From contig NC_079515.1 of the NCBI RefSeq assembly GCF_000801105.2, forward strand, positions 29,039,407 to 29,103,406: DNA of 64,000 nt. Reading direction: 5' to 3'. The first letter of the stretch is position 1; each line of letters opens with the position of its first letter. This DNA comes from Raphanus sativus (Eukaryota > Streptophyta > Magnoliopsida > Brassicales > Brassicaceae). The notes under the pieces were generated by a model. The model had not been told where the DNA came from, searched no databases, and was given only the letters and a program-made list of their open reading frames with translations. Of this stretch, positions 36,295-48,276 are shown piece after piece. Both the position numbers and the translations under genes were made by a program.

Positions 36295-38014
36295 TATTAG
36301 ATATTAGATAACATAACGATCGATATTATTAAAACAAACATGATCATTCATAATTTACACTCTTAATGAAAATTGCAGCTCTGTCAAAAGTATTTTTAAT
36401 TTTATAAAGAATTGTTACAAGTAAAGAATAAAAAAGAGAAATCAGTGTATATTTACTCATATATAATAGATTTTCTTATATATAATTACAACAGTTTTAG
36501 AACTAAGTAAAACTTGATGAAGAACTAAACTTCAAAATCAAATAAATCTAGAACACTCTATAGCATACTATCATACAATATTATTTAACACTTCTCTTTA
36601 ATGTTAATTATACAAATGTTTTCAAAACATTCGTAGATCTTCAAAAATTTTACCAGATAAATTATATGGAGAAAATAATGGTTAAGAGAAAAAAATAATG
36701 TGCACAGTTATTTTCCCTTATATACACATACATCGAGATTTTTGAAATGACATAATCCGATAAAATAAATTAATTTCGTGAAACTAGTACTGAATAACGT
36801 TTTAGCTAGCCAAACGGTCACTTAAATGAGCATGTAGGATATGTAGTGATATCACCATTCTTCGCTAATGCTCAGAATCTTGTATGATTTGATCATTTTT
36901 GGATTTTCATTATCCTAAAAACTTTAGAATAGTGATAGAATTTTATCTATAAAATTGTAATGTTCTCATTAGGAGCTTATCATTTGTATATTTTTTGTTG
37001 TCTTGTTAAAATTTTGTTACAGAAAATTCAATGGAATAAAAATCATGATAAGGAAAAAGAGTACAATCACACGTATTATCACATTTCTGCTAAAAGCAAT
37101 ATTTTCATGATATACATTCTGATCAAATAAATCTCTTTTTAAGATTGAGTATAACAGAATAATCTAGTTTGATTTATGTTATAATATCAAGGTTTTTAGA
37201 TTTTTGGTCCATAATTCTCTTTTGACATAGACAATAATTTTTTGGTCTATTTGAACTTTAATTTAAATATATTTACATATATTAGTCTAATCATTTTTCT
37301 TATATATACGAGTTATTCATACTCTTACTAAAAAAATTACTGCTGTGATTTTATTTCTTGTCATGTAAAATCATATCATTTAGTTATGAAAAAGTTTAGT
37401 AACTTACTTAATAACACTTTAAGTATGGTATTTTAAGATCAAACATATATAAACATTTTAATATAAAATCCTTTAAGGATCTTTTAAGATTTTTTTTTTA
37501 AAACACAAGGATCTCTTAAAATAATATTTCATATTTAGATGTCCAGTTTGGAATACATAAAAATGTCGTCTTTTTTCAAAATCAATTTTTCAAACAAATA
37601 ATTTGTTATAATTCTTCAAAAAAAGTTAGATTATATTAAACTCTATGATTCATAATCTAACAATATTATTTAGATTTTAGATTTTATATAAAGCAGATGA
37701 TTATAGTTAGATACTTTTCTATAACTGTGAAATTTAGATGTGAACTTAGATTTATTACCAATACAACTAAATCTTCCATCTATTGTTTTAAATCATGAAG
37801 CCCGAATTACAATAGCATAAGATTAAACAAGAAAAATGAGGCTTATGACCTGATAACTTCTAACTCCTACTCATGATTGCCTTCAATATCATTGAAGTCC
37901 CAAAAAATTAGTAGAAGTTTGTGCTGATAAACTCCGAAAGCAGCAAACTTATAAGTATTTGCCAATGAGCCTGACGATACTTCAACATACATGTCAAAAA
38001 ATATTTAACATCAT
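36295..38014. other. AT-rich intergenic DNA
   Basis: No gene, RNA or well-defined element recognised in this stretch. Confidence 0.4.
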
Positions 38015-39261
38015 TGTAACATCCCGAGTTGTGATATGTAAAAAGTCTTAAGAAAATTGATTTGACTATCTATGTCATCAAAGTTGACTTATTTTTTCCG
38101 TCACACATCCGTTTAGAACTCAAGAGTTAAGCGTGCTTGAGCTCGAGTACTGAGAGGATGGGTGACTTATCGGGAAGTGATTTCCGATAGCGTACGAGTG
38201 AGGCCAAAACACGGAGAAAGGTCATGTGGTAATTGTAGGGTCAGTAAATGATGATTTCAAGCCTTTGGAAAAGTTAACAGACCGACCGTCGGATGGGATG
38301 GGACCCATGGGCCGAGAGAACGGGTGTGGGTGGCCCATTAGCCGTGGGCGGTCAGGGCGTTACAAGTGGTATCAGAGCTGGTTAGCCGTCTCATTTCTGA
38401 CCTGAGAGGCGTCTTGAGACGTGAGGTGCAACGAGGACGTTGCATTCTTTGAGAAGGGATGAATTGTAACATCCCGAGTTGTGATATGTGAAAAGGTTTA
38501 AGAGAATTGATTTGACTACCTATGTCACTAAATTTGACTTATCTTTTTCATCACACATCCGTTTAGAACTCCAGAGTTAAGTGTGTTTGAGTTGGAGTAG
38601 TGAAAAGATGGGTGACCTATCGGAAAATGATTTGCGATAGCGTGGGAGTGAGGCCAAAACACTGGAAAATGTCATGTGGTGATTGTAGGATTAGTAAACA
38701 ATGATTTCGAATCTTTGGAAAAATTAACGGACCGACCGCCAGATGGGATGGGGTCCATGAGCCGAGAGAGCGAGCGTGGGAGCCGTAGGCGGTCGGGACG
38801 TTACAAGTGGTATCAGAGCTGATTAGCCGTCTCAGTTCTAACCTAAAATGCGTCTTGAGACCTGTCGTGGGGCGCAACAAGGACGTTGCATTCTTTGAGA
38901 GGAGGTGAATTGTAACATCCCGAGTTGTGATATGTGAAAAGGCTTAAGAGAATTGATTTGACTACCTATGTCAGTAAAGTTGACACACCTTTTTCATGAC
39001 ATTCGTGACACATCCGTTTAGAACTCCAGAGTTAAGTGTGCTTGAGATGGAATAGTGAAAGGATGAATGACTTACCAGAAGTGATAGCGTACGAGTGAGG
39101 CCAAAACATGCGAAAAGATCATGTGGAGATTGCAGGGTTAATAAACAATGATTTTGAACCTTTGGAAAAACTAACAGACTGACCATCATATGAAATGAAA
39201 TCTACGGATCGAAAGAACGGGTATAGATGGACTATTAGACGTGGACGTTCGGAAAGTTACA
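38015..39261. mobile_element. Tandem Cassandra TRIM retrotransposon: LTR-int-LTR-int-LTR
   Basis: Three LTRs (38015-38364, 38465-38805, 38911-39261) each start TGTAACATCCCGAG and end in GTTACA. They are separated by internal regions of only 100 and 105 bp. Each internal region starts with TGGTATCAGAGC, the initiator-Met tRNA primer binding site (38367-38378 and 38808-38819), and ends in a purine-rich tract before the next TG. Each LTR carries a 5S-rRNA-like segment, the hallmark of Cassandra. There is no coding capacity. No convincing 5-bp target duplication was found at the outer borders. LTR3 is the most diverged. Confidence 0.88.
38106..38177 (+). other. 5S-rRNA-like segment in Cassandra LTR1
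   Basis: CATCCGTTTAGAACTCAAGA, then GTTAAGCGTGCTTGAG, and then AGGATGGGTGACTTATCGGG follow plant 5S rRNA in order (GAACTCCGAAGTTAAGCGTG and GGATGGGTGACC). The pol III A box and C box regions are recognisable. Equivalent segments lie at about 38556-38635 (LTR2) and 39007-39085 (LTR3, with the C-box region altered to GGATGAATGACT). Confidence 0.82.
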
Positions 39262-42200
39262 AAATATTTTTATTATTTTTATACATACATGTTTGAACAA
39301 TAGAGTGAAGGGTTTTCCAAAATGAATCTTGGCCTCATCACTTCAAAAGATGGCTAATCCACCATCCCTCCCCCCCACCTCCCTTAGCAGATACTTACAA
39401 CAGAGCCTCAAAATTATACAAAATTATCTACATTTATGATTTATACGATCGAGAAGCTCAAAATCAGGCTTCTAAACTCTACTTATGTCGTTTAGAGGTG
39501 GAATTGTCAGAGGGATTCTCAACCTTTGACAATTCTATGCACTATCTTCATCACACATGTGGTGTTTTGAGCGTAACCACAATACCATGAGCACCGGTCG
39601 ATTGAGCATGGTCTATCGAAGACGAGCCTACTTCTTGTCTTTAAGAGGATGAATTGAAGGTTTATCCTCCATATATGTCTCTGTAGCTTTCCTTTTACCC
39701 GCATGTTCTCCATAAATAATAGCCATTTGTTTCAGCATTGGACTCCCCCCACCCCCCTTTACCTCAACTCTTCAATCCGAAGACTCCTTTTTCCATTATT
39801 TCCACATATCCAGCAGTTGCTGTAATTCTTTCTTGCATTATCGCATTTGTTCTAGTCTCCATCAGCTCCTCGGATTGTTGCAGCAGAAGAGCACTCCGGA
39901 CACACTTCACAACAATGCTTCAAACACTATCACAAGTTGTACCGAACATCTGTAGCCCATTGTATCAAACCTTGAATTGCCATATCTGAAACTAAAGCTT
40001 AATTATTGGTAAGGGGTTTAATTAGGGTTAATTGGTTTGTACATGTTGAAATACAAGAGCGGTGATATAATTCATCAAAATTCTTGGGTAAACAGGAAAC
40101 AGAAATTCATGTTTTTTCTTGGCAACAAAACACTACGGGATTTAATTAGGGTTCCACGGGTAGTTTTCCTACAGCAAAAATATTGCCTACGTACTCCGTA
40201 GTATCATCTGATAGCTTTGGTTTATTCTTTTTTTGTATGAATGTTAAGATCAAGCTTTTATAGTGAATAACTTGATTTGGTAACCGTCTGATCAAGCTTT
40301 GATTTATTATTCTTCATTACAAACTACATACGCCGAACAATATCATGCATTTTCATTTCAAAATCCGACACTTTCCACTAATAATCAATGAATGAATGCC
40401 TTGCAAAATATATAACTCCATCGGCTACTATTTGTTGAATTGTTTGTTTGATTTTGTTGTCCATTCATGTTCGTTCGTAGCTCTTTTACTCCATGCCGAG
40501 ACTTATTTTTATAAAAAAAGAAAACAATATCATGCCACCGGAATAAGTGCAACCTAAATTTTGTTTCAAAATGAAATTTTATGAGAGCTGTTTGTTACCT
40601 TATAACAAGGGATCATCAAGCGCAGAGTTCTTTTGCTTTTTGTTCAGTTAGTGCTAGCAACAAAAATATCAATTAAAATATGCGTCTCACAGTATTGACT
40701 AAAATATGATCATAAAGATCCAAATGCCACAACGAAATCTTTGAAATGGTAACAACAACAATGAAAGCGCTCTTGTGCAAAAATGAAGCTTCTTCAATCC
40801 CAACAACCCAATGCATCCACGCTAGCCTTGGCACCACATTCACAACCCTCAGCTTACAAAATCTCAATGCACCAGTTACAATATTCCACGGATAAAACTA
40901 CAATTCAGACCAAAAAAAAACAAAGGAAAGAAAATAGATGAACTCCAAGCATTTAGATAGGACTTACTTCTCTCTCGCGATTAGGAACACAACTTGACTA
41001 AGCATCATTTGTTATATGGTCCTCAGCATCACTGAACATATGTTCCAGTCAGAAAATAGATTAGTTCCAAACTGGAAAAACAAATCAATTTCCTTTCAAC
41101 TAATTGACAAAAAAACAACTGGCACACCTTTTACCATCTTTTGGTTCTCTCTCTTGGTTTGGATTATGCTGATTTTCATGGTTCCCCTTCTAATTACGTT
41201 GGTCCATGATGAGCCAAAAATATTTTGAAAATGCAAAATTTCCCTAATGAAAAAAATAAATAAAACTGGCATATATATGTGAAGGTTACGAAAAAATGTA
41301 GTGCCAAGGTGAGCCATCACTATGTCTAGTAGCTTTTGTTTAAGGATCATCATACACAGAAAAAGTATAAGAGACGTATTAATAAAACACCAAATTGCAA
41401 AAATCGTAACTTTCAAATAAGACATATGTTCGGCTTAACTTGATACAATGCTTTGATTACTGAAATCTAGTTCATTAACTGCAACAAAAAAATCAAGCAG
41501 GAGGAGAAACCCAGCCATTGTTACCATGTCAGGATCTATGTGGCAGAGGGATCCATCGTTGGTTCACAGGAAGACCTTGGGTGTGGCATGTGCCCCATAC
41601 ACAAACAAAAATCCTTGAATAGTTAACATGAAATTTTGTAGATGTCTTTGATCTAACTATAACTGTGAACAGAGCTAGAGGAAGATAAACTACTACATAG
41701 AAACCAAAAGGATTTTTGTGTTTCAAAGGATTCTGAAACGATGGAAACTCCAGATCTCCATTTAAGAGGAAGTTTACGGACCAAAGAAAATTAAAAAAGA
41801 CCCGGAAATGAATTCATAAAACACAAAACTCGTCATTAAAAATTCAAACACATTTTTTTCTGTAGGAAGTAAAAAGAAACCGTTCTGTCTTGCGACGTTA
41901 ATGGCGATTGAAATGGTTTCGATTTCCATCACTCAAACTCTTATCTGATCAGACATGATCAGTATGTACATGTTTTTTTATCTTTTGTTCTTCTCTCTTG
42001 TTGAGAGGAGTTTGATCTATGGTAGATTTTCGGGTAAGCTTTATTTTCCTCGATCCGCCATTGCTATCTCCGACATAGTTTCTGTGGCTATGATCGAGAA
42101 TCTAATTGTGTTGAATCAAAGATTAAGTGGTAAGGAACTCATCCTAATCGCTTTGCTTTGGAAAAAAGACCATGGAAACCACCATGGTATGTGATCGTCA

Positions 42201-42704
42201 GAGATATTTTAGTGATTCAACACAAAGGTACTTAACGGTTTTGCAGATTATAATTCAATCATTGGTGGTTCTTCACTAGAAATGTAATTTTTTTGTTGTA
42301 TGGCGATATTTTTGAATCGTTGAAAATTGGCAGATCCAATTTATATTCCCTTCGAAAAATCAATATATTGGATTCATAGTCAATGGATATCTATAGATCT
42401 AAATTGGAGTCTGGCCAATGTTATACAATAAAGAAAGTTACAAAAGAAAGTTTGTTTCATCGATTGTTTGATTGCTGAAGGTAATCATATGAAGAAGATG
42501 GTTCAGAAGAAAATTTCTTCAAATTTTTATTTTATATAGTGTGTATTCATTTTGAATTTGCAGTTGGCTACTTCTTTGTTATCTTCTTTGTAATGTGACA
42601 TTTTATATAAATAAAATAGTTGTTAAAAAACAATTTTTTGTAGGACCCATATATGTTGAGCTAGACATCTAAAAAAGAGGAAAATACCTTATTATATGTA
42701 ATTA
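39262..42704. other. Gene-poor intergenic DNA
   Basis: No family was recognised. Open frames at 39519-39713 (-), 39738-39989 (+, which would need TTG as start), 40673-40867 (-), 41016-41425 and 41955-42194 (+) show no domain; some may be fragments of lost genes. Arabidopsis has ACT8 and other genes in the comparable interval, but I found no trace of actin here. Confidence 0.4.
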
Positions 42705-42705
42705 A

Positions 42706-43995
42706 CTAGGTGTTTTCCTGCACCTATGTGCAGTAAAAAAGTTTTAAAATATTTTCTAACAGGTAAACATAAATTATATTTATTTTTTATTAATATTATA
42801 AATTTTCTTTTTCTTATTAATATTTTAATATAAATTTGATTTAACTGAACATTAAAATTAAGATAAAAACAATTTTGTTTATTTTGAAATATATTTAGAA
42901 TGTGCATGTATTTAAAATTATAATCTTAGGTAGATTTTCTATCTATTATTTTAATTAAATAATATTAAATAAATATGTAAAATTGCATAATTGTCAAAAA
43001 TTAAAATTAAACAATTTATAAAATCTGTAGATATACATATAAGAAACTAATGATTTTACGAATTAATTTTGATTTTATGATTTAGTTTTTATAATTTTCT
43101 AAAAATATGTATAATTTTTGAAATATTTTTAATTTAAATGATATTTCAAAATTTGAAATGTCATAATTGAATATATTTATTTTAATGATGATTTATGAGT
43201 TATTACCATATTTTAAAAAGTCCAAAATATAAATCGACAATAAATGTAATACATGAGTTATTACCATATTTAAAAAGTTTACCAAAAATATAAACTAACA
43301 TTAAATATAATTTTCCATGTCATATTAATATATAAGACATGTCATCAATTTTAGTAGCAATGCCATATTACTTTTGTGAAAATGATTGTAGAAGACATGT
43401 GGTAAAATCACTTCTCAAATATAATCTAGGGGATGAAAATTTCATAATTGTCAAAAATTAAAATTAAAAATATATTATAAAACTTGTAGATATATATAAG
43501 AAACTAATGATTTTACGATTTAGTTTGATTTTATGATTTAATTTTTGTAATTTTCTAAAAATATGTATATATTTTTGCAATATTTTTAATTTAAATGATA
43601 TTTCGAAATTTGAAATGTCATAATTGAATATATTTATTTTAATGATGATTTATGAGTTATTACCATATTTTTAAAAAGTCCAAAAATATAAATCAAAAAT
43701 AAATGTAATATATGAGTTATTACCATATTTTAAAAAGTTTACCAAAAATATAAATTAACATTAAGTATAATTGTCCATGTCATATTAATCAATAAGATAT
43801 GTCATCAATTTTATTAGCCATGTCATATTATTTTTGTGAGAATGATTGTAGAGAAGACATGTGGCAAAAATTGTCCATGTCATATTAATCTATAAGACAT
43901 GTCATCAATTTTAATAGCCATGTCATATTATTTTTGTGAGAATGATTGTAGAGAAGACATGTGGCAAAATCACTTCTCAAATATAGTCTAGGGGA
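42706..43995 (-). mobile_element. Helitron in reverse orientation with duplicated 5' part
   Basis: Left: A followed by CTAG, then the hairpin CTGCACCTATGTGCAG (a minus-strand 3' end). Right: CTTCTCAAATATAGTCTAGGGG then GA before T (a minus-strand TC start, read TCCCCTAGACTATATTTGAG). A second 5' end of the same form stops at 43433. The segment from about 42960 to 43433 recurs, diverged, at about 43434-43995, so the 5' half is tandemly repeated. A sister copy lies at about 57.06-57.80 kb. Confidence 0.7.
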
Positions 43996-44435
43996 TATAT
44001 ATATATATATATGTCTGTGTGATTTTATCGTAGTTAATTTTACTTTGGTCCATGAAAAGTTTCATTTTGCAAACTTCAAAAATCTGATATTCTGGTATTT
44101 ATTTATCAAATTTATAAATGTCATAATGTTAAAATTCTAATTTAATTATTACTATAGTTTTTTCTGTATCAGTCATTTAATTAAAATATTTAATCTTAAC
44201 TTTTACAACCGAGGAAAAAGGTCTTTTTTTAGGTCTTTTGCTCTTGGGTTCTGCTGCACTTCAGGTTTTGAAATTGTAACATCAAGTAGAAAAACAACAC
44301 ATTCAAAACAAAAGATATATTAATTAAAAGATAGGTAATCCATCTAGCCACTTTAATGAATTACAATGTATAAGCAAACAACATTTTTTTTTAATTCAGA
44401 AGCAAAAATACAACAAATAAAACTCAAGACGACGG
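43996..44435. other. Intergenic, 3' side of RRM gene
   Basis: A short (AT)n tract at about 43995-44012, then spacer. No gene seen. Confidence 0.4.
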
Positions 44436-45578
44436 TCAAACATGCGAGGAGTAGGGTGCAGCAGATAAACTGAGATTCGAGCGAACGTACTTGCGAGCGC
44501 AAACATGTTTTCCACCGATAGTGAACTTGTTCTTGTTCATTGGAGTCACGATCTCTTCAATCATCGACGCATGTTGCGTCTTCAACACCATCCTCGCAAA
44601 CAAGGGCTGCTCATTCTCTTTCACTTCTTTCATCACTATGGCTTCTATCACGTCCCCAAACTTCCTCGTGAAGTAAGTCATAACCTCCGATTCAGAAATC
44701 GGATACCCTTTGGAGAACGTCAGAAACACCGTCCTATCATCAGCTTCCGTCACCTCCTCCTCGTCCTCCTTGTTGTCAGCCCCCTCCTTCTCCGTCACCT
44801 CCGTCACCGTCACGACCGCCTCTGCCTCTTCTTCAACAGCTGGAGCAGGAGCCCTTTCTTGTGGAGCACTCACCCTTACAGGGGTTCCTTGCCGAACACT
44901 CCACCTATAAGAGGTTCCTCTAGACCTATTAGGGTTCTGTTGTTGACCATTCCACCAGCTAGGGCTAGCGATTTGGGGTTGAACACTCGACCTAGTAGAG
45001 GTTTGTTGTATGGCACCCAACCTGACCTTCTTCATCTCCTCAATGACTCTCGCCCTCTCTAAGGCCAACATTTGCTCGTTGTAGGCCCTCTCGTATAGAT
45101 CATCGAAAGCTCGGTTGCAAACATCGGACAAATTCTTTGCCACTCCAACGATAATAGATTCTCGGTTCTGGTTGATGTATCCGAGAGTGAGAGCACTTTC
45201 AGTGATACCTTTGAGGAAAGGTATAGCCATATCATCATTGTTGTTGTGGTTAAGGTGGACGTGCCTTGAGTAGTCTTGGTTGTACAAGATGCTTAGACAC
45301 AGAACGACTTCGTTGGCCACCGCGTCTATGAACACGTCTTCTGATGCGAGAAGAGACGCGGTCAAGTTGCGTCTGAAGCCGAGTTGCTCGATCAAGAGGA
45401 GAAACGCCATCACTTGAGAGGATTGGTTCACGTCTCGGTTTAGAACAAAGACGAAACGAGAGAACAAGTCTCTGTCGATTCCGTGAAAAGACTGGAACTC
45501 TTCTCGAGTTATCACCACTTTGTATGAAGGATCGTTTGGGTAAAAAGGAGAAGCAGTGAAAGATTGAAAAGAAGCCAT
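44436..45578 (-). CDS. RNA-binding (RRM) family protein
   Basis: A single exon of 380 residues starting at MASFQSF. An in-frame ATG at 45689 would add 37 residues lacking conservation features, so the inner start is preferred. Seen: an N-terminal helical region (VVITREEFQSFHGIDRDLFS, then VMAFLLLIEQLGF), a Gln/Ser/Pro-rich and acidic middle, and a C-terminal RRM-like domain from about residue 280 (RTVFLTFSKGYPISESEVMT, then FGDVIEAIVMKE, then LFARMVLKT) with RNP-like strands. It resembles a plant-specific group of intronless RRM proteins annotated only as RNA-binding family; the precise role is unknown. The antisense frames at 44491-45062 are shadows. Confidence 0.75.
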   Translation of the reverse strand: MASFQSFTASPFYPNDPSYKVVITREEFQSFHGIDRDLFSRFVFVLNRDVNQSSQVMAFLLLIEQLGFRRNLTASLLASEDVFIDAVANEVVLCLSILYNQDYSRHVHLNHNNNDDMAIPFLKGITESALTLGYINQNRESIIVGVAKNLSDVCNRAFDDLYERAYNEQMLALERARVIEEMKKVRLGAIQQTSTRSSVQPQIASPSWWNGQQQNPNRSRGTSYRWSVRQGTPVRVSAPQERAPAPAVEEEAEAVVTVTEVTEKEGADNKEDEEEVTEADDRTVFLTFSKGYPISESEVMTYFTRKFGDVIEAIVMKEVKENEQPLFARMVLKTQHASMIEEIVTPMNKNKFTIGGKHVCARKYVRSNLSLSAAPYSSHV

Positions 45579-45689
45579 GAAGATTAATTTCTTTGATCGA
45601 TGTTTTAGTTTATGGCGGTGGTGCAGTGATGTTGGTTCTAGGCTAAGTTTAAATAGATGATTGTCCAGTCGATTGGTCAACAGGTGCAA

Positions 45690-46529
45690 TATTTTTTTCT
45701 ATAATATTCTTCCTCGGTCATATCTATATTATTAATATGAGATACAAAGTCATAACCTTCGATAGAAAGAATATCGATGCATCGTTTACTGATGAAAATC
45801 ACGACCCTTGGATCATTATGGATGATTCATCATGACTCCCCCTACCCTATTTTCCAACTTTTTTTGAATAATTTCCTGTTTATATTTCTTTCTTTTATGG
45901 AAAACCCCTAAATTTTATCTGACTATTGAAGCAAAAAAAAAGAAAGAAATCTCGTATATTATATTTTACAGTTTTACTAAAATTAAATTAAAGTTATGTG
46001 GTTGACAATTGATGATATCTTTCTGTATAAAGTATGGTTGAATGTATTTTCTCTTTCTTTTAATGTACAATAATAGCATTTCGGTTTGCCAAATATAGAT
46101 AAATAACATTTTTAAATATAGAATAGTTATATAGTAGAAGATTTGTACGAATGTAAGGGATTACATCGAATTTCAGTATATTCCATGTTCGAGAGATTAA
46201 GAGGCTTTTGCATTGCCCACCTGCCCATAACAAAACGATGGTAGAGTCATTCTTTAGCTTTTAAAGCCCAAAACAATCAAAATCGACGTACTAAAATCCC
46301 ATGTAAACCGAAACTATTCATCTGGACGTATCGAGTTTAGCTGAACTAGAACGGGAAATTTTACAATGAATAAGAGAAGCAAAGTCCGCATAGTAACTTA
46401 ATATTCTCAGAAACAAATTAAGGCAGTGCCGGCCCAATATCACGTAACCTACTTCAAGCCACTAAACCAAGGGACATTTACTGCAAAAGTTGCCCCTAAA
46501 TATTATATAACGATAGACTCCTGACAACA
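45690..46529. other. Intergenic upstream of RRM gene
   Basis: Promoter side of the RRM gene and AT-rich DNA. No other feature recognised. Confidence 0.35.
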
Positions 46530-46650
46530 TATAATATAACCTCCAGCATCCGGTGACCAAGGCGTACTCCGGCCGATAATGTAGGCTGATACGGACACTC
46601 GCTGCTAGTCTGTATCCACCTTGGATACACCGGGTTATTCAAAAAAATAA
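46530..46650 (+). mobile_element. SINE-like short element
   Basis: About 120 bp ending TTGGATACACCGGGTTATTC plus an A-rich tail. The 3' end resembles that of the 132-bp insert at 3072-3203 read on the minus strand. A third similar tail in reverse occurs at about 47430-47460 (T run, then GATTAACCTGGGTTATTCCG). No target duplication seen. Confidence 0.4.
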
Positions 46651-46799
46651 AATAAAGACATGCATCACTAGCATATGATAAGCTAGAATGTTTTTTCTTA
46701 GAATACACATTGAGAGCCTTTGGTATCAATGGACATTTGAACAAGTGGATTATGACGACTGTGAAGTGTGCAGAATAACAAGTCTTACCAATAGAAATG

Positions 46800-47435
46800 T
46801 CCAGGAATGTATAAAACCACAAAGAGGTCTCTAACAAGGTGATACCTTATCTCCATACCTCCACATACTTAGTGTAAATTTCTTGAGTAATCTAATTGCA
46901 GCTAACATTTTGTCTGAAAAGAGGAACTAAAATTGGTAGTGGAGTCCCTCCGATCTCGACGATTTTCTTTTCTTTTGTCAAGTAATACCAGGAATTGCAG
47001 AGCAATTAATTATCAAAAAATATGAACTTGCATCGGGTCAAGAAATTAATCCATTCAAATTTATAATCACTATCAGCTCAAATATACCCGGTGACCTGCA
47101 ACTACAATATTCCAAATCATGAAGTGATAAATAGTTAGGGCTGTTGGAACAATTTGTATGTAAGAGAAGGAAATGTTTGATAACATTTTTAAATAAGGTT
47201 TGTCAAATAACATCAAAATGGAGCACAAGATTTATGTCTCATACAGGAAAATATATACTTACTAAATCAGTGGAGGTTTCAATACTAGTTTATCCAGTGT
47301 CTTGCTTTAAATTACCAAAACAAATAACGAATGAAATAACATTTTTGTTAGTGAATTTTTGGTGGGATAAGGGGGAACATAACAAAGGTATATCATGGAT
47401 TGCATTAAAAACTGCAATTTTTTTTTTTTTTTGAT
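46800..47435 (+). pseudogene. LINE reverse-transcriptase remnant
   Basis: Broken-frame translation gives QRGL-QGDTLSPYLHIL (the LINE RT PQRGLRQGDPLSPYLF motif) near 46815, then at 47144-47420 LNKVCQITSKWSTRFMSHTG, SCFKLPKQITNEIT and NFWWDKGEHNKGISWIALK, the C-terminal RT/thumb region of plant L1-type LINEs. Stops and shifts show it is inactive. Confidence 0.8.
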
Positions 47436-48276
47436 TAACCTGGGTTATTCCGGGCCTATGGTACCGAACATTACTACACTATAATGGAAGTTCTGGATCA
47501 TGCCAAAAATAAAATATTTCATATGGATGATCCTATCAAGAGTTTGGGACAACATAATGTACAAATGGTATTTTTATGGATATATGTGAGAGATGTTGTT
47601 CAACACCATAAACTATACCACTACCTTTTTCATGTCCGATCTGGAGAATGACTCAAAGTCCATGGCAGTAATTACCATCACATAATCATTTTGTGGCGAT
47701 CATACTACTTCAACTATTAATTTCCAAAACACACCAGGACTTTCTAAATATGAAAATCTACTTCTTTTTAGATCGTGAAAAATATTATGGAAGCATAAGC
47801 CAAGGTACAAGAATAGATCAACGATAGTGAATCACATTGCGACGAAGATCCCTCCAAATGACAATGTAGACAAAAAAAAAAGAGAAATAAGCACGACCAA
47901 AAATAGACTTGTTAAATGTAACTTTGATGCATGTTTAACAGAATGAGATTTGAGAAAATACATGTTAGATTACAAGAGATCAAAACGATAACATTTTATT
48001 TTGGAAAGCATCATCGATTGGAAATGTAACGATGGTTTTGGAGGCTGAAACAAAAGCTGTCCTAATCAAATAAGCAACAAGTATAGAGCATGAGCTTACA
48101 TTCAAATATCTTTCAAAGAGACTAAAAGTATTACTAGATGTCATAATCGGAAAATTAATAACTGTTTGCAGTGAAAACATTCATTAGGATGTCTGTGTCC
48201 AGAATCGTCACATAATTATCAAATTTCCAAAAACAAAAACCAGAGAGATCGTTGAAAATCTGTTTTGGTGAGAAGG
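47436..48276. other. Intergenic upstream of RABG3E pseudogene
   Basis: A T run and SINE-like tail at the left, then AT-rich spacer. No intact gene. Confidence 0.35.

Noticed and set aside
39738..39989. 83-codon frame with a proline-rich start and a hydrophobic stretch
   Set aside because: It begins at TTG rather than ATG, has no upstream exon I could identify, and shows no known family.
44491..45062. Plus-strand open frames up to 185 codons
   Set aside because: Antisense shadows of the RRM gene.
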